64,000 nt of DNA. Origin: Virgibacillus senegalensis (GTDB lineage: Bacteria > Bacillota > Bacilli > Bacillales > Amphibacillaceae). The number at the start of each line of letters is the position of its first letter. Positions within the stretch are counted from its first letter, which is position 1. A program made the position numbers and the translations under genes. Positions 35,799 to 43,488 of the stretch are shown here, piece by piece. The stretch is taken from positions 372,096-436,095 of the forward strand of contig NZ_LN611423.1 in assembly GCF_000821245.2 (NCBI RefSeq), given 5' to 3'. Below the pieces are notes generated by a model that worked only from the letters and a program-made list of their open reading frames with translations, ran no database searches and was not told where the DNA came from.

Positions 35799-37004
35799 CT
35801 ATTCTACTTGTTGAAGAGCTGCCTGTTTATTTCGCTGCCTTGCTTTTTGTTGATAGAGGAGAAACAGGCCGATTACTGCTACGGGAACAATCGCACAGAG
35901 CAGATAAATGGTTGGAAAATCCATATAAGCTGCAAGCAGACCCAGAACATAGGAACCAAGGGCAATCCCGGAATCATACAAAGTGAAGAATGTTGCTGTT
36001 GCATGGCCGCTGCGGTGAGCAGGTGCAGTTTGGACTGCCATCGTCTGGAAGCTCGGCAGCAGAGATCCATACCCCAAACCGATCAAAGCAGCTGATACTA
36101 GCAGCATCCACGCTGACTGCGTCATACTCAATACTGCCAGTCCGATCCCAAACATCAACAAGCATGGCAAAATGACATATCCCGGGCCTTTCATGTCAAA
36201 CGCTCTTCCCAAATAAGGCCTCGAGAGAATCATGACCAGGGCAAAAACAACGAAAAAGTAACTGGAAACAGCAGACAGTCCCAGAGAGTTGGAGTAGACA
36301 GATATAAACGAAATAATACTGGAGTAAGCGAAAGCCACGAGACAGCTGATCAAGGCTACCGGCAATGCCTTCACCTCGAATAAATCATGTACACTCCATT
36401 TCTGCTTCCCAGCAGGCTTTATCTTGTTCAGCTCCTTAGGCACGTGTACCATAAAAGCGATTACCGTACCGGCTGCCATAATCAGACTCAATGTGAGAAA
36501 CAAATTTTGAAAGGAAGTATAGTGAAGCATAGTCAATCCAATAAAAGGCCCAACTACTATCGCAATGTTCATCGACATAGCGAAATACCCGAGCCCTTCT
36601 CCTCTCCGGGCAGGGGGGATGACATCAGCTGCTATCGCACCGGTTGCCGTCGTTGCAACACCAAATGAAAGCCCATGAAAAAAGCGGAGTACTAGTAAGC
36701 CAGTAAACTGGTCCATCCACATATACAAGCAGGTAGTCACTGCAAACAACAGGACACTGACAACCAGTATTCGTTTTTTACCTGCCGCTTCCAATAATTT
36801 GCCGGAGAACGGGCGGACGATGATGGCCGAAACCAACATAATCGTCACCAACAATCCCCCTTCTGCTTCATTACCGCCAAGTTCCTCCATTACATACATC
36901 GGCAATGTCGTCAATAATGTATAAAACGCGACAAATACCATAAAGTGGGTCAAAGACACACTAATAAAACTCCTGGTCCAAATCGGTTGTCCTTTATTTG
37001 TCAT
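35799..37004 (-). CDS. MFS drug-efflux-type transporter
   Basis: A transporter of about 401 aa with twelve helices: SVSLTHFMVFVAFYTLLTTLP, then the motif-A region PFSGKLLEAAGKKRIL, and LRFFHGLSFGVATTATGAIAADVIPPARRGEGLGYF, typical of the DHA1-like YfkF/YwoG family. I prefer ATG at 37004 (AAGGAG 11 nt upstream); a GTG at 37016 overlaps the marR stop. Co-transcribed with the MarR regulator, so probably efflux induced by a ligand of that regulator. Confidence 0.88.
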   Translation of the reverse strand: MTNKGQPIWTRSFISVSLTHFMVFVAFYTLLTTLPMYVMEELGGNEAEGGLLVTIMLVSAIIVRPFSGKLLEAAGKKRILVVSVLLFAVTTCLYMWMDQFTGLLVLRFFHGLSFGVATTATGAIAADVIPPARRGEGLGYFAMSMNIAIVVGPFIGLTMLHYTSFQNLFLTLSLIMAAGTVIAFMVHVPKELNKIKPAGKQKWSVHDLFEVKALPVALISCLVAFAYSSIISFISVYSNSLGLSAVSSYFFVVFALVMILSRPYLGRAFDMKGPGYVILPCLLMFGIGLAVLSMTQSAWMLLVSAALIGLGYGSLLPSFQTMAVQTAPAHRSGHATATFFTLYDSGIALGSYVLGLLAAYMDFPTIYLLCAIVPVAVIGLFLLYQQKARQRNKQAALQQVE

Positions 37005-37012
37005 TTCATCGT

Positions 37013-37429
37013 TCACTCCTTGTTTCCAACCACCATCAGTAGCTGTATTAGCTCATGCTGCTGTTCTTTTGACAATCCGATCAACATTTCCTCTTCAAAA
37101 GCTTCTACTATTGCCGCAACTTCCACCACCCTTTCATATACGCTATCGGCAATTCCGATTATTTTCTCCCTTTTATCGTCACCCTGTTTTCGATACACCC
37201 AGCCTTTGCTTTCCAGCCGTTTAATCGTCCTGGTTACTGTCGGTGCTTCCACATGCAAGTATTGCCAAATCGCCGTCAACGTCATAGGACCATTATGATA
37301 AAGACAGAAAAGAATCGACCATTGGGAATGGTAGAGTCCGTATTCTCTCAATCTTTCATCCATCTGTTTATTCAAATAACGCACCTTTTGTTTTAACAAG
37401 TGAATAGGTTTGCCGTTCGCCTCCAACAT
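37013..37429 (-). CDS. MarR-family transcriptional regulator
   Basis: A 138-aa winged helix protein. LYHSQWSILFCLYHNGPMTLTAIWQYLHVEAPTVTRTIKRLESKGWVYR spans the HTH and the wing (RKQGDDKREKII). ATG follows AGGGGTGAC. It is the first gene of a two-gene operon with the MFS transporter, and a perfect palindrome lies just upstream, so autorepression is likely. Confidence 0.92.
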   Translation of the reverse strand: MLEANGKPIHLLKQKVRYLNKQMDERLREYGLYHSQWSILFCLYHNGPMTLTAIWQYLHVEAPTVTRTIKRLESKGWVYRKQGDDKREKIIGIADSVYERVVEVAAIVEAFEEEMLIGLSKEQQHELIQLLMVVGNKE

Positions 37430-37440
37430 GTCACCCCTTT

Positions 37441-37458
37441 TATTTACCTAGGTAAATA
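37441..37458. promoter_or_regulatory. Palindromic operator of the MarR-MFS operon
   Basis: TATTTACCTAGGTAAATA is a perfect 18-bp palindrome, 12 bp upstream of the marR start. TTGATT (minus strand) with a 16-bp spacer and TAAAAG place it in the promoter spacer, a typical position for a MarR repressor. Confidence 0.75.
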
Positions 37459-37497
37459 AATCAATAACCCCTACCATACTCCCTTTATTCAAAAAAG

Positions 37498-37523
37498 TAA
37501 AGCCACCCGGTTTGGGTAGCTTA
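37498..37523 (-). terminator. Terminator of the lysozyme-like gene
   Basis: aagctaccc with cgggtggctt and a following T-rich stretch on the minus strand; it overlaps the stop codon. Confidence 0.55.
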
Positions 37524-38213
37524 TTTATTCAACGCTGTCAGTCTCACATCGTCGGTATCTGTTTTGTCTTTGGCATCCTCGTAATAAACGAGTACAGCAT
37601 TTACATAGTAAATATCGCCGTAGCACGCATTCAGCTCCTCGGATTCCTCTCGAATACAACGGAACTCAATGGTCGATTTCAATTTTTCGTACATCTTTTT
37701 TGAGTAGTTAACTGCCAGGTCTTCCGAATATTCTCCACCGCGATCTTTCACATAACCGATAAATCCTCTGCCGAAATTATATGATTGCAGAGCTAGTTTT
37801 ACGTCACCATCGGCTTCATCCAGAGTAGCCGCAAAATACGCAACACCCTGTTTTATCGAGGTTTCGGGATCTTCGATACAACCTCTTTCTCCACAATAGC
37901 TTTCCGAAGCCTGCATTGGATCTGTTCCTCTGCCTCCTGACTCCTGCATCATCAACGCTAAAATTACTCCCGTATATTCTTCCAATTCATACTGTTTCAG
38001 ATACTTTTGTACAAGCGGCTTATATTCAATGACTTCCTCTGACAACTGCTTATCCGATTCAGTCGTGTCCTGACGGTCTTGATGGTTTTCATAAAGCAAA
38101 AACAATCCAGCAAAACAAATAAACATTCCGGCAACCACAGCAAGCGTCTTCAAGCAGCTCCGTGTAAACCGGTATGCCAGCGAACTTTTTCGAAATAATT
38201 TACGTTTCGGCAT
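37521..38213 (-). CDS. Membrane-anchored lysozyme-like hydrolase
   Basis: A 230-aa protein: basic N-terminus, transmembrane segment at about 22-41, then a lysozyme-like domain. EYTGVILALMMQESGGRGTDPMQASES holds the likely catalytic Glu, and IKQGVAYFAATLDEADGDVKLALQSYNFG follows, as in B. subtilis YocA and the muramidase domain of CwlT. It should cleave peptidoglycan outside the membrane. Such enzymes occur on conjugative elements, but no element genes are nearby. Confidence 0.85.
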   Translation of the reverse strand: MPKRKLFRKSSLAYRFTRSCLKTLAVVAGMFICFAGLFLLYENHQDRQDTTESDKQLSEEVIEYKPLVQKYLKQYELEEYTGVILALMMQESGGRGTDPMQASESYCGERGCIEDPETSIKQGVAYFAATLDEADGDVKLALQSYNFGRGFIGYVKDRGGEYSEDLAVNYSKKMYEKLKSTIEFRCIREESEELNACYGDIYYVNAVLVYYEDAKDKTDTDDVRLTALNK

Positions 38214-38330
38214 TATCTCTCATCCTATTACATTCATTTAAAAAAGATTATCAATCTCATTTATTATATCAAAAACAGGATGTTGTTTCGCTGTTAAAAC
38301 ATACCGGCAATATATGTTGTGAGTCCCCCC

Positions 38331-38602
38331 CTATTGCAAGGAATCTATCAATCGAATAAACTGGCTTCGATTTGCTTCGATCGCATTTTCTACTTCCTTT
38401 ACCATTTCGGCAGGCAGCGATTGAGGACCGGACGTCTTTTTTTCGCTTGTCCACAGGTCCCTCCCGCTCTTCATTTCGATAAGAAGCTGCAGAATGGACA
38501 AGTCAATGATTTCTGTGTCCGACAATTCTGTTTCATTTTCCGCAACATACCGGCTGATTGTTCCGGCCAAGACCGGTCATATTTCTTTGTTTGCCAAGCC
38601 AA
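38331..38602 (-). pseudogene. Small gene of unknown function, apparently frameshifted
   Basis: AAGGAGAGG sits directly before TTG 38602, which starts AWQTKKYDRSWPEQ and then runs out of frame. An acidic protein (ISRYVAENETELSD to FIRLIDSLQ) continues in the next frame to 38331. Adding one G at the GG near 38563-38566 fuses the two into 90 aa. It follows the gene at 38617 by 14 bp. I do not recognise the family. The 79-aa frame starting at 38570 has no ribosome site of its own. Confidence 0.5.
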
Positions 38603-38616
38603 TATCCTCTCCTTGA

Positions 38617-39214
38617 TTAAATTTCGCCGCTAATATTTATTTGATTTAAGGCTGTCGTTCCTTTCTTCACCAGGTCGCAATAAACAAATCCTTCTATTAC
38701 CGTGGTGTAATTGTCGTCAGCCTTCCATTTCAATTGAAAATTGGAGAAGGATACGGTTTCTCCAGGAAGCAGCTCGCTATCTCCCATTCTTTTAAACCAA
38801 AAGTCTTCCTCGCTTTCCTGTTCCACTCGTTCCCACTCACTCAACAGGGGACGCGTAGAGACATTGGAATTGGGAAGGTGGTACTTGCCCGAAAAATCAT
38901 AAGGAACAGTAGTCCGTATCCGGAGACACATACTAAGCTCACGAACCGGCTGGGTCCCCGTATTTTTTATATGAAAATCACCGAAAAGGATGTTTTCCTT
39001 TTTCTTGTGATGGGCTGCATGCATGGATGAAGTGAAATAGCTGGTGAGCTGCGGCAATACCGGTTTATGGTGGTGTTCTTCTATTAGCTGGCTGATTTGC
39101 GTTAAATACGCAGCCGTCTCTTGATTCCATGCTGTCAGCTTCTCCTTTAATTCTTCATATCCAGCGATTGGACTCCACCCCCAAGCGGATGTGATTTTTG
39201 CCTGTCTTTTTCAT
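38617..39214 (-). pseudogene. Unknown protein, frameshifted in a G5 run
   Basis: The ORF from 39057 lacks its natural start: the same frame remains open upstream (WSPIAGYEELKEKLTAWNQ, then TQISQLIEEHHHKP) but has no start codon. ATG 39214 begins MKKTGKNHIRLG in the neighbouring frame, and the frames join at five G (minus strand, 39178-39182); four would give 198 aa starting MKKTGKNHIRLGWSPIAGYE. The C-terminal half has beta-strand character (FGDFHIKNTGTQPVRELSMC). Family not recognised. Confidence 0.6.
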
Positions 39215-39361
39215 CCTATGCGGGTAATCAATAGAATATTAACAAGAATGCGGATTTTGAAGAGAATTTAAGAAAGGCAAACTTCAGCCCGTTCAAAACG
39301 TCATGAAGCTTCATATATAAAAGATATAGGGTCTATTTCAGCAAAAAAAGGAGTATGGCAG

Positions 39362-39784
39362 ATGAATTGGAATACTAGCAGGATAGGAACTATCTATCTG
39401 CCAGCAAGATTAAAGGAAAAAATGATCCAGCATACCCGTGAATGCCTGCCTTATGAAACATGCGGACTGCTGAGTGGAACAACGAACCGCGTATCCTCCA
39501 TTTGGAAACTGGAAAGTGAAATCAAACATCGCTACAGGTACTTTGTAAGTAAGGACACCGTGGATAAAACGATGAAGGATATTCAGTCAAAGCAAGAACA
39601 GGTCTTGGCCATCTACCATTCCCACCCTACTGCACCACCGGTTCCTTCAAAGGAAGACATTTTACATCATCCTGAACCACACATCTGTATGCTGATCGTC
39701 TCTCTGCAAGCAAAGTCGACTACCTGGAAGGGATATACGATTGCCCACGGACATTATTATCACCGGCCAATTGTCATTGTGTAA
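39362..39784 (+). CDS. JAMM/MPN-domain metalloprotease (M67-like)
   Basis: A 140-aa protein with a complete JAMM zinc motif: Glu in YETCGLLSG, then HSHPTAPPVPSKED (HxHPx7Sx2D). Bacterial M67 enzymes remove ubiquitin-like or sulfur-carrier tails or process cysteine-containing conjugates. ATG is preceded by AAAGGAG. The next two genes encode tiny GCGC-motif proteins, possible partners or substrates by context only. Confidence 0.88.
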   Translation: MNWNTSRIGTIYLPARLKEKMIQHTRECLPYETCGLLSGTTNRVSSIWKLESEIKHRYRYFVSKDTVDKTMKDIQSKQEQVLAIYHSHPTAPPVPSKEDILHHPEPHICMLIVSLQAKSTTWKGYTIAHGHYYHRPIVIV

Positions 39785-39819
39785 AACACCTGAATATTAC
39801 CAGTCAAGGAGTGATGAAC

Positions 39820-39957
39820 ATGAAGATCGCATATGCCAATACGAAAAAAAAGGTCAAAGCTGTTCCGGTGAATCAACCGGCAACCGGAAATTACGTTGCC
39901 AAAAAAAGCGGAGGCTGCGGTTGTAAAAATTTTGGAACGAAAAAGGTTTATCGCTAA
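39820..39957 (+). CDS. GCGC-motif microprotein 1 (45 aa)
   Basis: A small basic protein starting MKIAYANTKKKVKAVPVNQP and ending CGCKNFGTKKVYR, with the motif KKSGGCGCKN. AAGGAG lies 8 nt upstream of ATG. It follows the JAMM peptidase by 35 bp. The CxC pair could bind a metal or be modified. No family recognised. Confidence 0.7.
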   Translation: MKIAYANTKKKVKAVPVNQPATGNYVAKKSGGCGCKNFGTKKVYR

Positions 39958-40186
39958 CCAGGGCTTTCCCTTCAATATTTTCGAGATGTTTTTTTGCGCC
40001 CTTCCTAAAACTGAAAAGCGGCATATAAAGTAGTGAAGAATTATTTATTTAATCGGAACAGTTGAAGCTAAAACCGACATAGCTAAGCCTCCTCTCAGCA
40101 TCTTCATAAATTTGCATGAACCACCATTGGAAAAAAGGTTTGGAATTGCATTTTTCAAGATTACCATTAAGAAGGAGTGGTCACTA

Positions 40187-40315
40187 ATGACCCAGGAAAC
40201 GGAAAGAAATACAAGGAACAGAAGAAAATTAAGATCAAAAAGAATCCGTGCAGCTGGAAGCAAAAAAGGGTGCGGCTGCGGAAAAAGAACCCGGAGTTTA
40301 GAAAATAATAAATAA
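40187..40315 (+). CDS. GCGC-motif microprotein 2 (42 aa)
   Basis: A very basic peptide (TRNRRKLRSKRIRAAGSKKG) with the motif SKKGCGCGKRTR near its end. GAAGGAG lies 9 nt upstream of ATG 40187; upstream codons back to 40112 have no site. A terminator follows at 40326. Its CGC centre resembles that of microprotein 1. Family not recognised; an RNA/DNA-binding or spore-associated role is only a guess. Confidence 0.68.
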   Translation: MTQETERNTRNRRKLRSKRIRAAGSKKGCGCGKRTRSLENNK

Positions 40316-40325
40316 GAACATACTA

Positions 40326-40362
40326 AAGGAACCCTAGCCGGTTTAATGGCTAGGGTTCCTTT
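40326..40362. terminator. Bidirectional terminator
   Basis: aaaggaaccctagcc pairs with ggctagggttccttt. Confidence 0.85.
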
Positions 40363-40373
40363 CTCCATTCGCA

Positions 40374-40745
40374 TCATCGGTCAGTTTGGCTCAGAAAAAA
40401 GCTGACGATCACTTCCAATATCGAAGAGATGGCAGCCACGGACAAAATGATGATAATCGGCAGGAAGTAAAATGGCCAAAATACATATCCTGCATACAAA
40501 CAGGCTGCCGACCAGATGCCAGTACACCACTGGCAGCTTAATAGTTCGCCAATAAACCTGCGCACGCCTTTTCCTTTTATATAGATAACCACCTCGGTTG
40601 TACCATCAGCCAACGTTTCTTCTTTTTCTTCATGGAAAGGAGCACGTATAAAACTCGTTATCTCATCGTATACAAGCAATCTTGTCAATCGGAATGCGGC
40701 CAGTCCAAGCAGACCCAGGGTAAACCATGAAATCATCCGCTTCAC
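40374..40745 (-). CDS. DUF1360-family membrane protein (YngL-like)
   Basis: A 123-aa protein with an N-terminal helix ending AAFRLTRLLVYDEITSFIRAPF, the conserved GKGVRRFIGELLSCQWCTGIW (cysteine pair CQWC) and a second hydrophobic region. This is the DUF1360 pattern, as in B. subtilis YngL. Function unknown; membrane location. Confidence 0.87.
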   Translation of the reverse strand: MKRMISWFTLGLLGLAAFRLTRLLVYDEITSFIRAPFHEEKEETLADGTTEVVIYIKGKGVRRFIGELLSCQWCTGIWSAACLYAGYVFWPFYFLPIIIILSVAAISSILEVIVSFFLSQTDR

Positions 40746-40826
40746 CTCTGATCAATGTTCTCCTCTATCCTATTCAATGATCAGAAACAAATATACTGTT
40801 TAAGTGAAAAACAGGCTGTTGTCCCT

Positions 40827-41282
40827 TTACGGGGACATTTTCAACATGGTGAGTGAGACACCTTCCTGGACGATCACTTCTTTCATTTTGAAAAATCCCG
40901 ATTTTTCGTAAAAATTAATTGCCGGTGCATTTTCTGTACCGCTGGTAACCGTCACCGGCTTTGAGTTCCGGACTATTTCTTTCATAAAAAAACCGAGAAG
41001 TGCTTTGGCGATCCCCTTTCGAAAATGCTCCGGATCTACGAATAATCTGGAGATAACATAGTCCTCATCTGTCTGTTCATACGCAAGAACGCCAACCAGT
41101 GTTTGCTCCTCCTTAAATCCAATAAATGACTCCTTACTGCTTTGAATCGATTTCACTGTATCATGCAAATAAGGAATCCCGTCAAACTTTATCCGTTCAG
41201 CTTCCTTCCTGTAAGCTGGTATTTGTACTTGTAACAGCTCTTCAGCCGTTTCCTTATTGCCGGGGTCCAAAAAGACAATCAT
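40827..41282 (-). CDS. GNAT-family acetyltransferase
   Basis: A 151-aa GNAT domain: VISRLFVDPEHFRKGIAKALLGFFMKEI contains the acetyl-CoA loop R-K-G-I-A, followed by NAPAINFYEKSGFFKMKEV. ATG at 41282 with AAAGGAAG upstream. Substrate unknown. Confidence 0.85.
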   Translation of the reverse strand: MIVFLDPGNKETAEELLQVQIPAYRKEAERIKFDGIPYLHDTVKSIQSSKESFIGFKEEQTLVGVLAYEQTDEDYVISRLFVDPEHFRKGIAKALLGFFMKEIVRNSKPVTVTSGTENAPAINFYEKSGFFKMKEVIVQEGVSLTMLKMSP

Positions 41283-41309
41283 CCTGTCGCTTCCTTTCAT
41301 TGTATTCTA

Positions 41310-42290
41310 TTAGTAATATAGAATAAAACCGATAAAAAGGATATAACAGGCAACAGCGAACAGGGAAGGAAGCGAATAGGTGAATGTGTTTCTTGTTCTC
41401 TTGCGCTTCAACAGCAGCAAAACGACAAACGTAAGCGCACTGCCAACCGCCGCTGTCCACATGTTCACCACATCACCTGCCGACCAAAGACTGCCTGATC
41501 GGTAAAAAGCGTCAGATACCGTAACCACAAACACATTAAATAAATTACTACCCAATATCGCTCCTATTGCCAGATTGATATTTGCTTTCTTTAATGCCAC
41601 ATAGACGCCGACAGCGTCAGGAAGCGAAGTTGTCATCGCAATGAGTAAAGTTCCTACAGCCGTTTCCGAAATCCCGGTTGTACTTGCCATCCAATCACCA
41701 GAGATACTTAATCCACTGCCTGAGAAAAATATAATGCCAGCGTAAGCAATAAACAAAGCTACTACTTTTCGCATGGCCATCGATTCTTCCGATTCTGGCG
41801 TATCGGCTTGTTTCTTTTTATCGTTTCGCTGTTTCATTGAAATAAGACCGATGCCAATCAAGTAAACAGAGGCAATGATCAAACTGGTTAGTCCTATTCC
41901 CATGTAGGAAGGATCAGGCCGGAAGTAAATCGCCAAACCCGCAATCCCGCCTAATATCAAGGAAAGCAGCCCTGTATGAAAGTGATTGTTCGAGACACGT
42001 AAAAATAATTTATGTTTGCGAAAATAAAGGTCGAGTACAAACAAAACCAGAAAATTGAAGATAATGCTCCCTAATCCGTTACCGATCGCTATATCAGCGT
42101 TTCCGATGGCAGCTGCCGAAACGGTGGCCGTCAATTCAGGAAGAGACGTGGCCACTGCCAGTAGCAATGTACCCGCAAGCATGCCGCCAAGTTTCGTTTG
42201 CTTACTTATTATGTCAGCGTAGGTTGATAGTTTGATAGCTGAGAAAACAGATATTGCAGCTGTCACAAAGAAGATAATCATAGATAGCAA
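41310..42290 (-). CDS. Calcium/sodium:cation antiporter (CaCA family)
   Basis: A 326-aa antiporter with two inverted repeats, each carrying the alpha motif: ATSLPELTATVSAAAIGNADIAIGNGLGSIIFN in the first half and MTTSLPDAVGVYVALKKANINLAIGAILGSNLFN in the second. A cytoplasmic loop (KQRNDKKKQADTPESEE) separates them. Related to YrbG/ChaA-like exchangers; ion specificity unknown. TTG start at 42290 with AAGGGG 9 nt upstream, or ATG at 42281. Confidence 0.9.
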   Translation of the reverse strand: MLSMIIFFVTAAISVFSAIKLSTYADIISKQTKLGGMLAGTLLLAVATSLPELTATVSAAAIGNADIAIGNGLGSIIFNFLVLFVLDLYFRKHKLFLRVSNNHFHTGLLSLILGGIAGLAIYFRPDPSYMGIGLTSLIIASVYLIGIGLISMKQRNDKKKQADTPESEESMAMRKVVALFIAYAGIIFFSGSGLSISGDWMASTTGISETAVGTLLIAMTTSLPDAVGVYVALKKANINLAIGAILGSNLFNVFVVTVSDAFYRSGSLWSAGDVVNMWTAAVGSALTFVVLLLLKRKRTRNTFTYSLPSLFAVACYILFIGFILYY

Positions 42291-42449
42291 AACAAACTGC
42301 CCCTTTTCAACATGAACTGATTTTCTAAGATACCCTTCGAGCTACAGTCGCAAACTACTGTCTTTTTTAGCGAATGGTTTTTGTTTACAATTGGGATTCC
42401 TTGTATTATCATTTGTTGTTACATACGACAGTGAAGGAGGTGAGGGAAA

Positions 42450-42791
42450 ATGATGAAAAGAGCACATTTCATACTCGGTTTTGTCATCTTTTTATCTACC
42501 TTGTCCATCTCCCTTTCCCCTCAAAGCAATATCCACCCCTCCAAAGGGCTTATCGATGAAAGCACTATTTTGTTGCTAGATGTCCACATGACACCAGACA
42601 ACGAAAAAAACTCCAAGGATTCTAAACTTTTTGCGCTGTCCATTTTGGCTTTTATAGCGGCAGCAATCCGAACATCTAATCAATTTAGCAGAAAACACAC
42701 AGCCATCAGGCAATGGTATCCGCATTATGTTACTGTCTTTTATCAATCGTCCTATTTCGGCCAACACCGCTTCGACCTTAGAACCGTTTAA
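42450..42791 (+). CDS. Small membrane protein of unknown function
   Basis: A 113-aa protein: N-terminal hydrophobic signal or anchor (FILGFVIFLSTLSISLS), a short polar stretch, a second hydrophobic helix (LFALSILAFIAAAI), and a basic-aromatic tail. AAGGAGGTGAG immediately before ATGATG is a very strong ribosome site. It precedes a 37-aa hydrophobic gene. Family not recognised. Confidence 0.65.
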   Translation: MMKRAHFILGFVIFLSTLSISLSPQSNIHPSKGLIDESTILLLDVHMTPDNEKNSKDSKLFALSILAFIAAAIRTSNQFSRKHTAIRQWYPHYVTVFYQSSYFGQHRFDLRTV

Positions 42792-42811
42792 ATAAAGGAG
42801 GTTGAACAGCG

Positions 42812-42925
42812 ATGTTCGCATTGGTGCGCTTTTTGTTGATTGGAGCTTTTTCACTCTCAGCTATTTGCCTTTTCACCTATCAGGGAATTGAAATCTTCCA
42901 ATCCATTCGAACGTTTTTTAAATAA
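42812..42925 (+). CDS. 37-aa hydrophobic microprotein
   Basis: ATG is preceded by AAAGGAGGTTGAACAGCG, a strong site. The product is one membrane helix (RFLLIGAFSLSAICLFTY) with a basic end (RTFFK). It follows the 113-aa membrane gene by 20 bp, so the pair is a mini-operon ending at the terminator at 43000. Function unknown. Confidence 0.65.
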   Translation: MFALVRFLLIGAFSLSAICLFTYQGIEIFQSIRTFFK

Positions 42926-42999
42926 GCTAGTTTCCTAGCCCGGATATTTGCTGTCAAATCAGGCTCTTCCACCATGATTTTCCAGCAGTAAGGAAAATA

Positions 43000-43038
43000 A
43001 AAAGCAGAGGTCATTCAAACAACGGCCTCTGCTTTTTT
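43000..43038 (+). terminator. Rho-independent terminator
   Basis: aaaagcagagg pairs with cctctgctttt and is followed by a T run. Confidence 0.85.
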
Positions 43039-43090
43039 TGGTACGAAAAGCCTATTTCTGTACCAAGGAAGAGAAATTCTCTCTTCGCTA

Positions 43091-43120
43091 TTGCAAATGA
43101 TTCTCATTATCATTTATAAT
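43091..43120 (+). promoter_or_regulatory. SigA promoter overlapped by a Fur box
   Basis: TTGCAA (43091-43096), 18 bp, TATAAT (43115-43120). The spacer contains TGATTCTCATTATCA (43098-43112), which matches the Bacillus 7-1-7 Fur box at 12 of 14 informative positions. Iron-replete Fur would block this promoter. Confidence 0.65.
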
Positions 43121-43126
43121 AACTTA

Positions 43127-43281
43127 TGTAATACACTTTCCTATGCTTACTTTTGCAGAAGATAAAGGTACTCCTATCTTACGTGATGGCTTTTGTTACC
43201 CCCCAAAAATAATAAATGTTTCATCCCCCGGAGTTCCTTGATCTTCCTTTAAGACTGTCATTAGACAGTCTTTTTTTTTTG
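43127..43281 (+). ncRNA. Candidate Fur-controlled small RNA (FsrA-like)
   Basis: From the Fur-boxed promoter to the terminator AAGACTGTC-ATTA-GACAGTCTT followed by a ten-T run (43251-43281) there are about 155 nt. The only ORF (ATG near 43143) lacks a ribosome site. The RNA has single-stranded C tracts (CCCCCC at 43199-43204, CCCCC near 43225), the feature FsrA of B. subtilis uses to pair with ribosome sites. Existence of the transcript is inferred. Confidence 0.5.
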
Positions 43282-43402
43282 AACCTACTCGCCAGACAAT
43301 CTTATTTATCATTCATGTTCCTTTAATCGATAATCCGCCTTATTTCAGACATAAGGAACGCTTGTAAATCATACGATCCACTAAATAGAAACATCGTTTT
43401 GT

Positions 43403-43417
43403 TTAAAATCATTATAA
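43403..43417. promoter_or_regulatory. PerR box upstream of katA
   Basis: TTAAAATCATTATAA matches the PerR consensus TTATAATnATTATAA at 13 of 14 defined positions. It ends 8 bp before the katA -35 element. Confidence 0.75.
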
Positions 43418-43424
43418 TTAAACA

Positions 43425-43452
43425 TTGATTTTTAGTAAATTTATATTATAAT
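43425..43452 (+). promoter_or_regulatory. SigA promoter of katA
   Basis: TTGATT (43425-43430), 16 bp, TATAAT (43447-43452). Confidence 0.7.
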
Positions 43453-43488
43453 TGAACATGTACTAAGTTAAGGAGAGGTGTTAAATAG

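Noticed and set aside
40045-40107. 20-aa minus-strand ORF between the two GCGC microproteins, with an internal GGAGG and ATG
   Set aside because: Only 11 codons follow the ribosome site, and it opposes the microprotein transcript.
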